The notes under the pieces are model-generated. The model searched no databases. It was not told the DNA's origin and was given only the letters and a program-made list of their open reading frames with translations. This document shows positions 50,341 to 59,547 of a stretch of DNA of 64,000 bases, piece by piece. The position numbers and the translations under genes were made by a program. Source of the stretch: Pseudacidovorax intermedius. Lineage in GTDB: Bacteria; Pseudomonadota; Gammaproteobacteria; Burkholderiales; Burkholderiaceae_C. Position 1 is the stretch's first letter, and each line of letters begins with the position of its first letter. The DNA lies in assembly GCF_003350475.1 (NCBI RefSeq), contig NZ_QQAV01000001.1, positions 62,001 to 126,000 on the forward strand, written 5' to 3'.

Positions 50341-50775
50341 TCACAGCTTGAGCATCCGGGCCGCCTCGGAGTTGCGGATGTTCTCCATCATCTCCGCGGC
50401 TTCCTTGGCCTGGTAGGCCGCCTTGTCCCACAGCTCGAAGCGGTGGCCCACGCCGAGCAGCAGCACGTCCCGGTTGATGCCCGCCAGCTCGCGCAGCTCC
50501 GGCGAGATCAGCACCCGGCCGGTACCGTCGAGCTCCACATCGGAGGCGCTGCCCAGGTAGAAGCGCTTGAGCCATTGCTCGGAGGAAGGCAGGGCCGCGA
50601 GGCTGGCCCGCGCCTCTTCCCACACCGGGCGGGGATACAGGTTCAGACCGCCGTCCGGATTGCGGGTGACGGTGATCTGGCCACCGGCCTCCGTGCGCAG
50701 GGCGTCCAGATACCGGGCAGGCATCGACAGCCGCCCCTTGGCATCCAGATTCAGCGATGACGTGCCCTGAAACAC
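50341..50775 (-). CDS. mraZ: Transcriptional regulator MraZ
   Basis: A 144-residue AbrB-fold regulator, first gene of the dcw cluster. GTG 50775 gives [19 protein letters not shown], the MraZ start. The longer open frame from 50856 would run through its own operator and has no family support. Two SpoVT/AbrB half-motifs with D-x-K/GR are visible ([13 protein letters not shown] and [14 protein letters not shown]). In E. coli it represses its own operon by binding TGGG repeats, which are present here at 50827-50866. Confidence 0.95.
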   Translation of the reverse strand: MFQGTSSLNLDAKGRLSMPARYLDALRTEAGGQITVTRNPDGGLNLYPRPVWEEARASLAALPSSEQWLKRFYLGSASDVELDGTGRVLISPELRELAGINRDVLLLGVGHRFELWDKAAYQAKEAAEMMENIRNSEAARMLKL

Positions 50776-50826
50776 GAACCCATAACTCCCGAAAAAGCGG
50801 CCGGCGAACTGCCGAGTAGGACGGGG

Positions 50827-50866
50827 CCTAACCCACGTTTTCCCACTTTCCTGCACTTTTTTGCAC
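50827..50866 (-). promoter_or_regulatory. MraZ operator: four 10-bp phased repeats, with mra promoter
   Basis: On the minus strand four repeats with an exact 10-bp period start at 50866, 50856, 50846 and 50836: GTGCA, GTGCA, GTGGG and GTGGG, each followed by 5 nt. The last two contain the TGGG-N6 unit known for E. coli MraZ; the first two are GC-to-CA variants. A -10-like TACAGT (50870-50865) abuts the array, with GATTGG 17 nt upstream as a poor -35. The repeats would then cover the transcription start. The promoter part is less certain than the repeats. The 330-bp gap 50776-51105 holds this array, an AT-rich stretch and the hslU terminator. Confidence 0.7.
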
Positions 50867-51049
50867 TGTAGCAGGAAACACCTGCCGCCAATCGACTGTT
50901 ACGAGGTATTTTTTGTAATGGAATCAATGACTTAGAGCACAACTTTCCTGCGGCTTCAGCCCTCATTTCTCTTTGCTGATGAAGCACTTAGCTACCACAG
51001 TGGAAGTTCCGCGTTAGCTGGTGTAGGCCCAGGCCTGCATCAAAAGGCA

Positions 51050-51079
51050 ACGGCCCGGGGTGTTGCCACCCCGGGCCGT
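51050..51079 (-). terminator. Terminator of hslVU
   Basis: ACGGCCCGGGGTG (51050-51062) pairs perfectly with 51067-51079 around a 4-nt loop. On the minus strand it is followed by TGCCTTTTG, a modest U-run. It lies 27 bp after the hslU stop and ends this transcription unit before the dcw promoter. Confidence 0.75.
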
Positions 51080-51105
51080 CGAACTGTCAAGAGTTTTTCG
51101 CGCGC

Positions 51106-52437
51106 TCAGAGAATGAAACGCGACAGGTCCTCGTCTTTGCTGAGCATGTCCAGCCGCGCATCCACATAGGCGGCATCGATGCTCACCGTTTGGCCCGAAA
51201 GCTTGGCCGCGTCGAAGCTCACCTCGTCCAGCAGCCGCTCCATCACGGTCGACAGGCGCCGCGCGCCGATGTTCTCGGTGCGTTCGTTCACTTCGAAGGC
51301 GATGGTCGCCAGCCGGGTGATGCCGTCCGGCGTGAAGGCCAGCGTGACGCCCTCGGTGGCCAGCAGCGCCTCGTACTGCTTGACCAGCGAGGCACGGGTC
51401 TGCGTGAGGATGCTTTCGAAATCCGCCACCGACAGCGACTGCAGCTCTACGCGGATCGGCAGGCGGCCCTGCAGCTCCGGGATCAGGTCGCTGGGCTTGG
51501 CCAGGTGGAAGGCGCCGCTGGCGATGAACAGGATATGGTCGGTGCGCACCACGCCGTACTTGGTGGTGACGGCCGTACCCTCCACCAGCGGCAGCAGGTC
51601 GCGCTGCACGCCCTGGCGGGAGACGTCGGCGCCCTGCGCCTCGCTGCGGGTGGCCACCTTGTCGATCTCGTCGATGAAGACGATGCCGTTCTGCTCGGCG
51701 TTGACCAGCGCCTGGGCACGGATCTCCTCCTCGTTCAGCAGCTTGCCGGCCTCTTCCTCGGTGAGCAGGCGCAGCGCCTCGGCGATCTTGAGCTTGCGCG
51801 TCTTGCGACGGCCCTGGCCCAGTTGGCTGAACATGCCGCGCAGCTGCTCGGCCATCTCCTCCATGCCGGCAGGGCCCATGATCTCCATCTGCGGCCGGGC
51901 CTCGGCCACCTCGATCTCGATCTCCTTGTCGTCCAGCTCCTTCTCGCGCAGCTTCTTGCGGAAGGCCTGGCGGGTGGCGTTTCCGCTGTCGCTGGCCACC
52001 GCGCGGCCTTCGGCATCGCGGGCGGCGGGCAGCAGGGCGTCGAGGATGCGCTCCTCGGCCGCGTCCTCGGCCCGCACCCGCACCTTGGCCACCTCGGCCT
52101 CGCGCGTGCGCTTGACCGAGACCTCGGCCAGGTCGCGGATGATCGAATCCACGTCCTTGCCCACGTAGCCCACCTCGGTGAACTTGGTGGCCTCGACCTT
52201 GATGAAAGGCGCATCCGCCAGCCGCGCCAGACGGCGGGCGATCTCGGTCTTGCCCACGCCGGTGGGGCCGATCATGAGGATGTTCTTGGGCGTGATCTCC
52301 GGCCGAAGCTTCTCGTCGACCTGCTGGCGGCGCCAGCGGTTGCGCAGCGCGATCGCCACGGCCCGCTTGGCCTCCTTCTGGCCGACGATGTGGTTGTCCA
52401 GCTCGGACACGATTTCCTGGGGGGTCATGGCGGACAT
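51106..52437 (-). CDS. hslU: HslU, ATPase of the HslVU protease
   Basis: A 443-residue AAA+ unfoldase, the same length as in E. coli when started at ATG 52437 ([10 protein letters not shown]), which has AGGA 6-7 nt upstream; ATG 52452 is possible. Walker [16 protein letters not shown], the pore loop GYVGKDV, an I domain (about 110-245, acidic and coiled), Walker [11 protein letters not shown] and the C-terminal tail DEDLSRFIL that inserts into HslV. It unfolds substrates for HslV and is often heat induced. Confidence 0.98.
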   Translation of the reverse strand: MSAMTPQEIVSELDNHIVGQKEAKRAVAIALRNRWRRQQVDEKLRPEITPKNILMIGPTGVGKTEIARRLARLADAPFIKVEATKFTEVGYVGKDVDSIIRDLAEVSVKRTREAEVAKVRVRAEDAAEERILDALLPAARDAEGRAVASDSGNATRQAFRKKLREKELDDKEIEIEVAEARPQMEIMGPAGMEEMAEQLRGMFSQLGQGRRKTRKLKIAEALRLLTEEEAGKLLNEEEIRAQALVNAEQNGIVFIDEIDKVATRSEAQGADVSRQGVQRDLLPLVEGTAVTTKYGVVRTDHILFIASGAFHLAKPSDLIPELQGRLPIRVELQSLSVADFESILTQTRASLVKQYEALLATEGVTLAFTPDGITRLATIAFEVNERTENIGARRLSTVMERLLDEVSFDAAKLSGQTVSIDAAYVDARLDMLSKDEDLSRFIL

Positions 52438-52458
52438 CGGGTTCCTATCCATCAAGGG

Positions 52459-53004
52459 TCAGAGCACTTCCACGGTGTGGTGCATGTTGGTGTAGATGCA
52501 CAGCTGGCCGGCGATCTCCAGCGACTTGCGCACCACATCCTCGGCCGACAGCTCGGTGTTCTCGATCAGTGCCTTGGCCGCCGAGTGGGCATAGGCACCG
52601 CCCGACCCGATGGCCACGATGCCCTGCTCGGGCTCCAGCACGTCGCCGTTGCCGGTGATGATGAGCGAGGTGGAGCGGTCGGCCACCGCCAGCATCGCCT
52701 CCAGGCGCCGCAGGACGCGGTCGGTGCGCCAGTCCTTGGTCAGCTCGATGGCGGCGCGGGAGAGTTGGCCCTGGTGCTTCTCCAGCTTGGCCTCGAAGCG
52801 CTCGAACAGCGTAAAGGCATCGGCCGTGGCACCCGCGAACCCGGCAATCACCTTGCCCTGGTAGAGCCGGCGTACCTTGCGCGCCGAACCCTTGAAGACG
52901 ATGTTGCCCAGCGTCACCTGGCCGTCGCCGCCGATGGCGACCTGCTCGCCCTGCGGCGTGCTACGGCGCACGCTGACGATGGTGGTTCCATGAAATTGTT
53001 CCAT
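52459..53004 (-). CDS. hslV: HslV, peptidase of the HslVU protease
   Basis: A 181-residue proteasome-like threonine peptidase. The short propeptide MEQFHG is followed by the mature N-terminus TTIVSVRR, with T7 the catalytic nucleophile. Also [23 protein letters not shown] and GNGDVLEPE are conserved. AGGTGG precedes ATG 53004. hslU follows after 21 bp. Confidence 0.98.
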   Translation of the reverse strand: MEQFHGTTIVSVRRSTPQGEQVAIGGDGQVTLGNIVFKGSARKVRRLYQGKVIAGFAGATADAFTLFERFEAKLEKHQGQLSRAAIELTKDWRTDRVLRRLEAMLAVADRSTSLIITGNGDVLEPEQGIVAIGSGGAYAHSAAKALIENTELSAEDVVRKSLEIAGQLCIYTNMHHTVEVL

Positions 53005-53098
53005 CGCAGCCACCTGGGGGCGTTCCGGGGCTGCACAAGGGCGGCGCGGGATTTTTTCTGTCAGCGCAGCTCTGGCCGCCGACTCCAGGCCCAGACCG

Positions 53099-54688
53099 TC
53101 AGCCCGCGCGGGGCACCACCACGGCGCAGCGATCCACCCCGGTGAGCCGCAGGAACTCGGCCAGCACCCCATGCACCGCCAGCAGCCGCAGGCCCGGCCG
53201 CGCACCCAGCCGGGCACGCAGGGCCTCGGCGGCCGCCAGGTCCATGCGCACGAGTGCGGCGCAGTCGATCTCGGGGCCTGCACCGGCCCGGTCGAGCGCT
53301 TCCTCGATCCTGGACCAGGGCAGGCTGTCGGCCCCCGCGAGCTCGCCGGCCAGGAAGGCGCCCCGCGCCGCCGCCGGATCCAGCGCGGCACGGGTGCTGG
53401 ACAGCCCCGCGTCGCCCATCTCCGCCACGGTGCCGCGCGGCGCCTGCCACGAGGGCGGCGTGATCTCGTAGGTGATGCAGTAGTTGAGGGCCACCAGCTC
53501 GAAGTCGTCCAGGCGATTGAGCAGGCGAAGGACGGCCAGGTGCAGGCTCCACCAGCCCGCGTCGACGCCGCGCTCGCCCAGCGGGGTGGCGGCGGCCAGC
53601 ACCGCCAGCAGCTCATCGGTGCCCAGGAAACCCATCTGCACCGGCGAGAGCGCCCAGTGCGTGACCAGCGTCGTGAGCGGCTGCACGGCATCTGCCTCGA
53701 TCTGGCCGAGGCCGCGCCAGTCCAGGCGCCAGACGCTGCCCTTCGCCCGCGACAGGGCCTGCGTGAGCGCCAGCAGGGCCGGGCGGTCCAACCGGGCGGG
53801 CGCCTGCCAGTCGGTCTCCGTGCGTGCATCCAGGCGTTGCGCCACCTCGCCCGTGCGCGCATCCCGCGCCAGCGTCCGCAGCGACACCCAGGCAGGCGCC
53901 GACAGGCCAAAGCGCTCCGCATAGGGGGCGGCCGCCTCGGCAAAGCGCTCCGCGTCGCCCGTGGCGCGGTAGAAGTCGAGCAAGGCGCGCCAGGTCTGGA
54001 GTTGGTCGGCAAAGGCGCTGCCGGGCACCAGGGCCTGCCGCAGCGCGCTTTCGGCACCGGGGTCATCGCCCTGGGCAAAGCGGACGGCCGCTTCTTCGAG
54101 AGGCGTGTCGAAGGCCAGGCGCGGCGCCGCGGTGTACGCCGGCCGGTGCGTGGAGAAGGACGGCAGCAGCACTTCGGGCGCCGCCGGCGCCATGGCCTCA
54201 CGCGGCGGCTGCAGATCGGTCGGCACGACCGGCGCGGTGTCGGCATAGGCACGCGCGTGGTGCTCGGCCAAAGAGGCATCCACCGCCGGGGTACCGGCCG
54301 GCACCGTGTCGGCGCCATCGGGGACGGTGGCGGCGGATTCGGAGGTCCACCACTGCTGAGACATCTGCGCCTCGATCTCGTCGATCTTGCGCAGCGTGAG
54401 CGCACGCCGGTCGGTCATGCGGTCGCTGGAGGGCAGCGACGAGGAGATGTTGCCGGGATCTTCGGTGCCGCCACGCTGACGCAGCTTGCGCAGCATGTCG
54501 AACTCGCGCCGGCGCACGAAGTCGTTGCGCTGCCGACGCTCCATGAGCTCCTTGAGCGCCTCCCGGCTGTAGCCGAAGTCGGAGGCACCCGCGCCGGGCG
54601 TGCCTTCGAGCTCGGACCAGTCCTTGAGCGGGTTGCGCACGAACTTGGCGACCTTGGAGAACAGGCCTCCCGCGTCGTCCTTGGACAT
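53099..54688 (-). CDS. Conserved hypothetical protein with STAS-like C-terminal half
   Basis: A 529-residue cytoplasmic protein with no signal or membrane segment. The N-terminus ([20 protein letters not shown]) and a basic helical stretch ([20 protein letters not shown]) are followed by a disordered part (about 75-190). A helical, TPR-like part (about 195-290) follows. The C-terminal half has two stretches that resemble STAS/anti-anti-sigma folds ([19 protein letters not shown] and [20 protein letters not shown]). I do not recognise a named family. It lies between dksA and hslV on the same strand, so it could take part in stress regulation; that is only context. Confidence 0.75.
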   Translation of the reverse strand: MSKDDAGGLFSKVAKFVRNPLKDWSELEGTPGAGASDFGYSREALKELMERRQRNDFVRRREFDMLRKLRQRGGTEDPGNISSSLPSSDRMTDRRALTLRKIDEIEAQMSQQWWTSESAATVPDGADTVPAGTPAVDASLAEHHARAYADTAPVVPTDLQPPREAMAPAAPEVLLPSFSTHRPAYTAAPRLAFDTPLEEAAVRFAQGDDPGAESALRQALVPGSAFADQLQTWRALLDFYRATGDAERFAEAAAPYAERFGLSAPAWVSLRTLARDARTGEVAQRLDARTETDWQAPARLDRPALLALTQALSRAKGSVWRLDWRGLGQIEADAVQPLTTLVTHWALSPVQMGFLGTDELLAVLAAATPLGERGVDAGWWSLHLAVLRLLNRLDDFELVALNYCITYEITPPSWQAPRGTVAEMGDAGLSSTRAALDPAAARGAFLAGELAGADSLPWSRIEEALDRAGAGPEIDCAALVRMDLAAAEALRARLGARPGLRLLAVHGVLAEFLRLTGVDRCAVVVPRAG

Positions 54689-54768
54689 GCCCCGTGCTGC
54701 GAGAAAGTGGGTGAAGGCTGGCGTGGCGGGCTGCGCAGGCCGGACCCGGCCCGGCCTGCCGTGCGAAC

Positions 54769-55449
54769 TCAGTCGCCGAACATCTTCTGCTTGAGCTCGC
54801 GGCGCTGCTGCGCCTCGAGCGAGAGCGTGGCCGTCGGGCGGGCCAGCAGGCGGCCGACGCCGATGGGCTCGCCGGTCTCGTCGCAGTAGCCATAGTCGCC
54901 AGCGTCGATGCGGGCGATGGACTGCTCGATCTTCTTGAGCAGCTTGCGCTCGCGGTCGCGGGTGCGCAGCTCCAGGGCGTGCTCTTCCTCGATGGTGGCG
55001 CGGTCGGCCGGATCGGGCACGACCACGGTGTCCTCGCGCAGGTGCTCGGTCGTCTCGCCTGCGTTGTCGAGGATGCCCTGCTTGAGCTGCTGCAGCTTCA
55101 GCTTGAAGAAGGCCAGCTGCGTGTCGTTCATGTACTCGCTGTCGGGCATCGCGATGACTTCGGCATCGGTCAGCTCCTCGACCGGCTTGGTCTTCCAGTT
55201 GTTCGCGAGCTTGGGGTCCTTCTTGACGGACAGGAGGGGCGGGGGAACGAGGGCCGTGGACATGGTCGTTGAGAAACTGGCCTTGGGTGCGGTGGAGGCC
55301 ACCGCCTGAGGCATGGACGGAACGGTCAATTGCGACAACCGGGCCGAAGGACGCGCCCGCGGAGGCAGCGCATCGGGGGACGGCACTGCATCGACGGCGA
55401 CCGGCGTCTTGGCATCGAGGCCGGCGCTGGCCGGGGCGGTTTTCTTCAC
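54769..55449 (-). CDS. dksA: DksA-type RNA polymerase-binding factor lacking a complete zinc site
   Basis: A 226-residue secondary-channel factor that works with ppGpp. GTG 55449 has a good AGGAG; ATG 55263 would give 164 residues, closer to E. coli (151). The first ~75 residues are a Pro/Ala/Ser-rich extension. The coiled-coil tip DPADRAT keeps its two Asp (D146, D149), so activity on polymerase is likely. The zinc finger is degenerate: of four cysteines only C189 remains (CDET for C-x2-C), and the second pair is S210 and A213. A CobW-family GTPase gene is immediately upstream. Confidence 0.92.
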   Translation of the reverse strand: MKKTAPASAGLDAKTPVAVDAVPSPDALPPRARPSARLSQLTVPSMPQAVASTAPKASFSTTMSTALVPPPLLSVKKDPKLANNWKTKPVEELTDAEVIAMPDSEYMNDTQLAFFKLKLQQLKQGILDNAGETTEHLREDTVVVPDPADRATIEEEHALELRTRDRERKLLKKIEQSIARIDAGDYGYCDETGEPIGVGRLLARPTATLSLEAQQRRELKQKMFGD

Positions 55450-55528
55450 GTGGCGGGCTCCTTCACTGGCTGCGGTCTTCCCTGCCTGACGGGCAGCGCC
55501 GAGGGTGGCGGACCGCAACAGGCGCGCG

Positions 55529-55534
55529 ATTGTA
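55529..55534 (-). promoter_or_regulatory. Possible -10 element of dksA
   Basis: TACAAT within TATACAAT on the minus strand, about 80 nt before the GTG start of dksA. No good -35 is found at 17 nt. The 137-bp gap after the CobW gene is otherwise empty. Confidence 0.35.
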
Positions 55535-55586
55535 TAGAGAAAGCACCCTGCAAAAAGGTGAGGGCGATCGGCCTAGCGCGAACGTC

Positions 55587-56648
55587 CTACACCAGGCATT
55601 GATCCAGGCCCTGCTCCAGGATGTCGCGGGGCAGATCGATGCCGATGAACACCATTCGACTCTCGCGCGTCTCGCCCTCGCCCCATTCGGGGCCGAGGTC
55701 GCTGCCCATGAGCTGGTGCACGCCCTGGAAGATCACCTTGCGTTGGGTGCCGTTCATGTCGAGCACGCCCTTGTAGCGCAGCATGCGCGGGCCGTAGATG
55801 TTGACGATGGCGCCCAAGAAGTCCTCCAGCCGCGCCGGGTCGAAGGGCCGCGTGGCGCGGTAGACGAAGCTCTTGACGTCGTCGTCGACATGGTGGTGAT
55901 GGCCGTGGCCATGGTCGTGCTGGTGCGAGGGATGGTCGCAGTGCTCGCCATGTTCGTGGTCATGGTCGTGATGGTGATGCTCGTGGTCGTCCGCCTTTAG
56001 GAAGTCGGGATCGATGTCGAGCTTGGCGTTGAGGTTGAAGCCGCGCAGGTCGAGCACCTTGGCAATGGCCACTTCGCCGAAATGCGCCTTTTCGATGGCC
56101 GCGCGCGGGTTCATGTGCTTGAGGCGGTGGATCAGCGCCTCGGTGTCCTCGGCGCTCACCAGGTCGGTCTTGGACAGGAAGATCTGGTCGGCGAAACCTA
56201 CCTGGCGGCGCGCCTCCTGGCGGTCGTTGAGCTGCTGCGCGGCATGCTTGGCGTCCACCAGCGTGACGATGGAGTCGAGCAGGTAGCTCTCGGCGATCTC
56301 GTCGTCCATGAAGAAGGTCTGGGCGACGGGCCCAGGGTCGGCCAGGCCGGTGGTCTCGATGATCACGCGATCGAAATCGAGCAAGCCCTTGCGGCGCTTG
56401 GCGGCCAGCAGCTGCAGCGCCTCGCGCAGGTCCTCGCGGATGGTGCAGCAGACGCAGCCGTTGCTCATCTGCACGATCTGCTCCTTCGACTCGGTGACCA
56501 GGATGTCGGAGTCGATGTTCTCCTCGCCGAACTCGTTCTCGATGACGGCGATCTTGTGGCCGTGCGACTCGGTCAGCACGCGCTTGAGCAGGGTGGTCTT
56601 GCCGGAGCCGAGGAAGCCGGTGAGGATGGTGGCGGGAATGAGGGCCAT
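55587..56648 (-). CDS. CobW/COG0523-family metal GTPase with His-rich loop
   Basis: A 353-residue G3E GTPase that handles metals, probably Zn. Walker A GFLGSGKTTLL, the metal motif CVCC in NGCVCCTIRED (C-x-C-C), Walker B-type ETTGLADP and the guanine motif SKTD. A loop at about 220-255 has more than a dozen His with Asp/Glu (HEHHHHDHDHEHGEHCDHP), a likely metal buffer. The C-terminal CobW_C domain ends with GIDLPRDILEQGLDQCLV. It is upstream of dksA on the same strand. Relatives of this group (ZNG1-type) deliver zinc to target enzymes. Confidence 0.93.
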   Translation of the reverse strand: MALIPATILTGFLGSGKTTLLKRVLTESHGHKIAVIENEFGEENIDSDILVTESKEQIVQMSNGCVCCTIREDLREALQLLAAKRRKGLLDFDRVIIETTGLADPGPVAQTFFMDDEIAESYLLDSIVTLVDAKHAAQQLNDRQEARRQVGFADQIFLSKTDLVSAEDTEALIHRLKHMNPRAAIEKAHFGEVAIAKVLDLRGFNLNAKLDIDPDFLKADDHEHHHHDHDHEHGEHCDHPSHQHDHGHGHHHHVDDDVKSFVYRATRPFDPARLEDFLGAIVNIYGPRMLRYKGVLDMNGTQRKVIFQGVHQLMGSDLGPEWGEGETRESRMVFIGIDLPRDILEQGLDQCLV

Positions 56649-56751
56649 GGAAACGCTCCGGGAATGTCGGGACGACGATGGAAACGGGGAAGGGGCGAAA
56701 GTTTAGGGCGGCCGCAAAAACTCGGCCGGCCGGCGCTCTTTGCGGGTGCGG

Positions 56752-57954
56752 CTACTTGCGCACCACCACCAGGCCCTTGAGGTACTCGCCCTCGGGGAAT
56801 TCGATGGTCATGGGATGGTCGGGCGCCGCGCCCAGGCGTTCGGCGATGTAGCCGTCCACCCCCGCGTCGATGCCGGCCGAGGCCACGATCTTGTGGAACA
56901 GGTCGGCGCCGATGCCGCCCGAGCACGAGAAGGTCAGCAGCACGCCGCCGGGCGGCAGCAGCTTGAGGGCCAGCCGGTTGATGTCCTTGTAGGCGCGGGC
57001 GGCGCGGTCCGCATGCGCCACGGTGGGCGCGAACTTGGGCGGGTCGAGAACGATGGCATCGAACTGCCGGCCCTCGTCGATGAAGCGGCGCAGCGTCTGG
57101 TTGACGTCGGCATCCAGGAACTGCGCGTTGGCCGCCTCGAAGCCATTCAGCGCGAGGTGCGCCCGCGCCCGGTCCAGCGCCGGCTGTGACGAATCGACGG
57201 AAACCAGTTCCGCGCCTTCCAGCGCACCCGCCGCCGCCAGCCCGTGCGCCGCGGCGACGGTGAAGCCGCCGGTGTAGCAATAGCAGTTCAGCACGCGGGC
57301 GAAGCGCCGGTGCCGCGCCAGTTCGGAGAAGCGCCGGCGGCTGTCGCGCTGGTCGAGATAGAAGCCGGTCTTGTGGCCGGTGGCCACGTCCAGGCTCAGG
57401 CGCCAGCCGTGTTCCTGGATGGTGATCTCGGTCGGGCCTTGGCCGCGCAGCCAGCCGGTGACCGCTGGCAGCCCCTCGCGCCCGCGGCCGCTGGCGTCCG
57501 AGCGTTCGTAGAGCTTCGTCAGGCCGGTGGCGGCCAGCAGCGCATCGGCCAGCACCGCCTTCCAGCGCTCGACGCCGGCCGACAGAAACTGCGCCACCAG
57601 CGTGTCGCCGTAGCGGTCCACGATCAGCCCGGGCAGGCCGTCGGCCTCGCCATGGACGAGACGCTGGCCGTCGCTGGCGATGTCGAACAGCCCGCGCGCC
57701 TGCACGGCGGCCTGGCAGCGGGCGGCGAAGAAGGCGGCGTCGATGCGCTGGCCCTCGTCGAAGCTCCAGGCGCGGGCGCGGATCTTGGAGGCCGGGCTGC
57801 ACGCCGCCCAGGCCAGAAAGCGGCCCTCGTGCGATTCGATGCGCACCGTCTCGCCCGCATCGCCGCCGCCTTTGGCGATGGCGGCGTCGAAGATCCAGGG
57901 ATGGCGGCGCTGGAGCGAGCGCTCCTTGCCGGGCTTGAGGCGCAGGACTTTCAT
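56752..57954 (-). CDS. rlmI: Class I SAM-dependent rRNA methyltransferase, RlmI-like
   Basis: A 400-residue enzyme. An N-terminal PUA domain (about 1-70, VLRLKPGKERSLQRRHPWIF) is followed by an EEHEE-type domain and the methyltransferase core: CYCYTGGFTVAAAHGLAAAG (SAM site), VDSSQPALDRAR, and the catalytic region LDPPKFAP with FSCSGG. E. coli RlmI methylates C1962 of 23S rRNA to m5C. The Cys in SCSG is the expected nucleophile region. It overlaps xerC by 4 bp. Confidence 0.88.
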   Translation of the reverse strand: MKVLRLKPGKERSLQRRHPWIFDAAIAKGGGDAGETVRIESHEGRFLAWAACSPASKIRARAWSFDEGQRIDAAFFAARCQAAVQARGLFDIASDGQRLVHGEADGLPGLIVDRYGDTLVAQFLSAGVERWKAVLADALLAATGLTKLYERSDASGRGREGLPAVTGWLRGQGPTEITIQEHGWRLSLDVATGHKTGFYLDQRDSRRRFSELARHRRFARVLNCYCYTGGFTVAAAHGLAAAGALEGAELVSVDSSQPALDRARAHLALNGFEAANAQFLDADVNQTLRRFIDEGRQFDAIVLDPPKFAPTVAHADRAARAYKDINRLALKLLPPGGVLLTFSCSGGIGADLFHKIVASAGIDAGVDGYIAERLGAAPDHPMTIEFPEGEYLKGLVVVRK

Positions 57955-58943
57955 GGGGTGTCGGGTTTCTTGTCGTCGTCGCGGCCGGTGCGCGCATGCG
58001 CCCGCGGGTGCGCGGCGTCGTAGATGCGGGCCAGGTGCTGGAAGTCCAGCCGCGTGTAGATCTGGGTGGTGGAGATGCTCGCGTGGCCCAGCAGCTCCTG
58101 CACGGCGCGCAGGTCGCCGCTGGATTGCAGCAGGTGGCTCGCGAAGGAGTGGCGCAGCATGTGCGGATGCACCGGCGCCGCCACGCCCGCCTGGATGCCG
58201 CGGGCGCGGAGCATCTGCCACACGGCCTGCGGTCCGAAGCGGCCCCCGCGCAGGCCGACGAAGAGTGCGGACGAATCGACCGGCCGCAGCCCGCGCTGTT
58301 CCAGCCAGGCGCTCACGGCCTGCACGGCCGGGCCGCCCATCGGGACGCTGCGCCGCTTGCCGCCCTTGCCGAGCACATGCACCTCGGCCGAGGGCAGGTC
58401 GAGCCAGCCGCGCGCTTCGGCGGATGGATCGCGGTCCAGCCCCGTGAGTTCGCTCACGCGCAGGCCGCAGCCGTAGAGCAGCTCGACGATGGCGCGGTCG
58501 CGCGCCTCGGTCCAGGCATCGGCCTCGGGCTGCTGGTGCTCGGCCAGGCGCACGGCATCGTCCACGCCCAGCGCCTTCGGGAGCGGCCGCGGCGCCTTGG
58601 GCGCGTGCACGTCCTGCACCGGGTTGCCGGGGATCAGGCCCTCGCGGCCCAGCCAGCGGTAGAAGCTGCGCCAGCACGACAGCACCAGCGCGATGCCGCG
58701 CGGCGCCCGTCCGGCGCCATGCAACTGGGCCATCCAGCGGCGGATGTGGGCGGTGGCCACGCGCTGCAGCGGCAGGCCGGCATCGGCCGCGCGCTGCAGC
58801 AGCTCGGCCAGGTGCAGCGAATAGAGCTCGACCGTGCGCTCGGCCAGCCGGCGCTCCACTCGCACATGGGCGAGGTAGCGGTCGACCAGGGCGCGGTCGG
58901 CGTCCGCGGCGGACGAAGGATCAGTAGTCACCACGGAGGGCAT
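57951..58943 (-). CDS. xerC: Tyrosine recombinase XerC
   Basis: A 330-residue recombinase that, with XerD, resolves chromosome dimers at dif. An N-terminal SAM-like DNA-binding domain (about 15-100) precedes the catalytic domain: GCGLRVSEL (Arg), KGGKRRSVP (Lys), HMLRHSFASHLL (His-x2-Arg), GHAS (His) and TQIYTRL (Tyr). ATG 58943 overlaps the YdcF gene by 23 bp; a GTG four codons in is an alternative. The dapF-DUF484-xerC order is a widespread proteobacterial set, here with a YdcF gene added. Confidence 0.95.
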   Translation of the reverse strand: MPSVVTTDPSSAADADRALVDRYLAHVRVERRLAERTVELYSLHLAELLQRAADAGLPLQRVATAHIRRWMAQLHGAGRAPRGIALVLSCWRSFYRWLGREGLIPGNPVQDVHAPKAPRPLPKALGVDDAVRLAEHQQPEADAWTEARDRAIVELLYGCGLRVSELTGLDRDPSAEARGWLDLPSAEVHVLGKGGKRRSVPMGGPAVQAVSAWLEQRGLRPVDSSALFVGLRGGRFGPQAVWQMLRARGIQAGVAAPVHPHMLRHSFASHLLQSSGDLRAVQELLGHASISTTQIYTRLDFQHLARIYDAAHPRAHARTGRDDDKKPDTP

Positions 58944-59547
58944 TGTTGACGACCGCCGCCACCTCGCGCAGCGATGCGCGCGCGGCGCGGTCCCAGCGCC
59001 GGCAGGGCGCGGGGGCGGCGGCGTACTGCACGTCGAAGGCAGATTCGAAGCCGCTGCCGCGCGCCAATTGGCGGGTACGCCAGAGGTGCGAGGGCTCGGT
59101 GACGACGATCACGCGCCGTACACCCGCTGCTTCGAGCAGGGGCCGCGACAGCCGCAGGTTTTCGCGTGTCGACTGCGAGGCGGACTCGCGCAGCACCGGG
59201 CCGGTGTAGCCCGCCGCGCGGGCCAGACCCTCCATGGCATCGGCCTCGATGCGGCCATCTTCATGGTCCACGCCGCCGCTCATCACCAGCAGCTTCACGC
59301 GACCCGCTTGCGCGAGCGCCACCGCGGCATCGACACGCGACGCGAGGCAGGGGTTGGGCGCGCCGTCGATGAAGGCCCGGTTGCCCAGCACCAGGGCCGC
59401 GTCGGCATCCTTCGCGGGCGGGTTGGCCAGCACGTGCGCGCCGTGCCGCGTCACCATGACATGGATCGCCGCGCCAGCCATCAGACCCAGAACGGCAAGG
59501 ATGAGCCCCACCCGACGCCATCCTCTGATGCGCGTCTGACGCCTCAA
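58921..59547 (-). CDS. YdcF/ElyC (DUF218) family membrane-anchored protein
   Basis: A 208-residue protein with one N-terminal membrane helix (VGLILAVLGLMAGAAIHVMV) and a DUF218 domain: ADAALVLGNRAF, RVKLLVMSGG, ESASQSTRENLRLSRPLL and VVTEPSHLWRT. The domain probably faces the periplasm. E. coli ElyC of this family affects peptidoglycan and lipid-carrier metabolism, which fits this neighbourhood. The start overlaps the DUF484 stop (ATGA). Confidence 0.88.
   Translation of the reverse strand: MRRQTRIRGWRRVGLILAVLGLMAGAAIHVMVTRHGAHVLANPPAKDADAALVLGNRAFIDGAPNPCLASRVDAAVALAQAGRVKLLVMSGGVDHEDGRIEADAMEGLARAAGYTGPVLRESASQSTRENLRLSRPLLEAAGVRRVIVVTEPSHLWRTRQLARGSGFESAFDVQYAAAPAPCRRWDRAARASLREVAAVVNNALRGDY

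Noticed and set aside
33087-50775. A secM-like or extra gene within the dcw cluster
   Set aside because: All gaps between dcw genes are under 170 bp and contain no supported frame; secM is not expected in this lineage.
50776-50856. N-terminal extension of mraZ from 50856
   Set aside because: It would translate through the MraZ operator repeats, and the extra 27 residues have no family counterpart.
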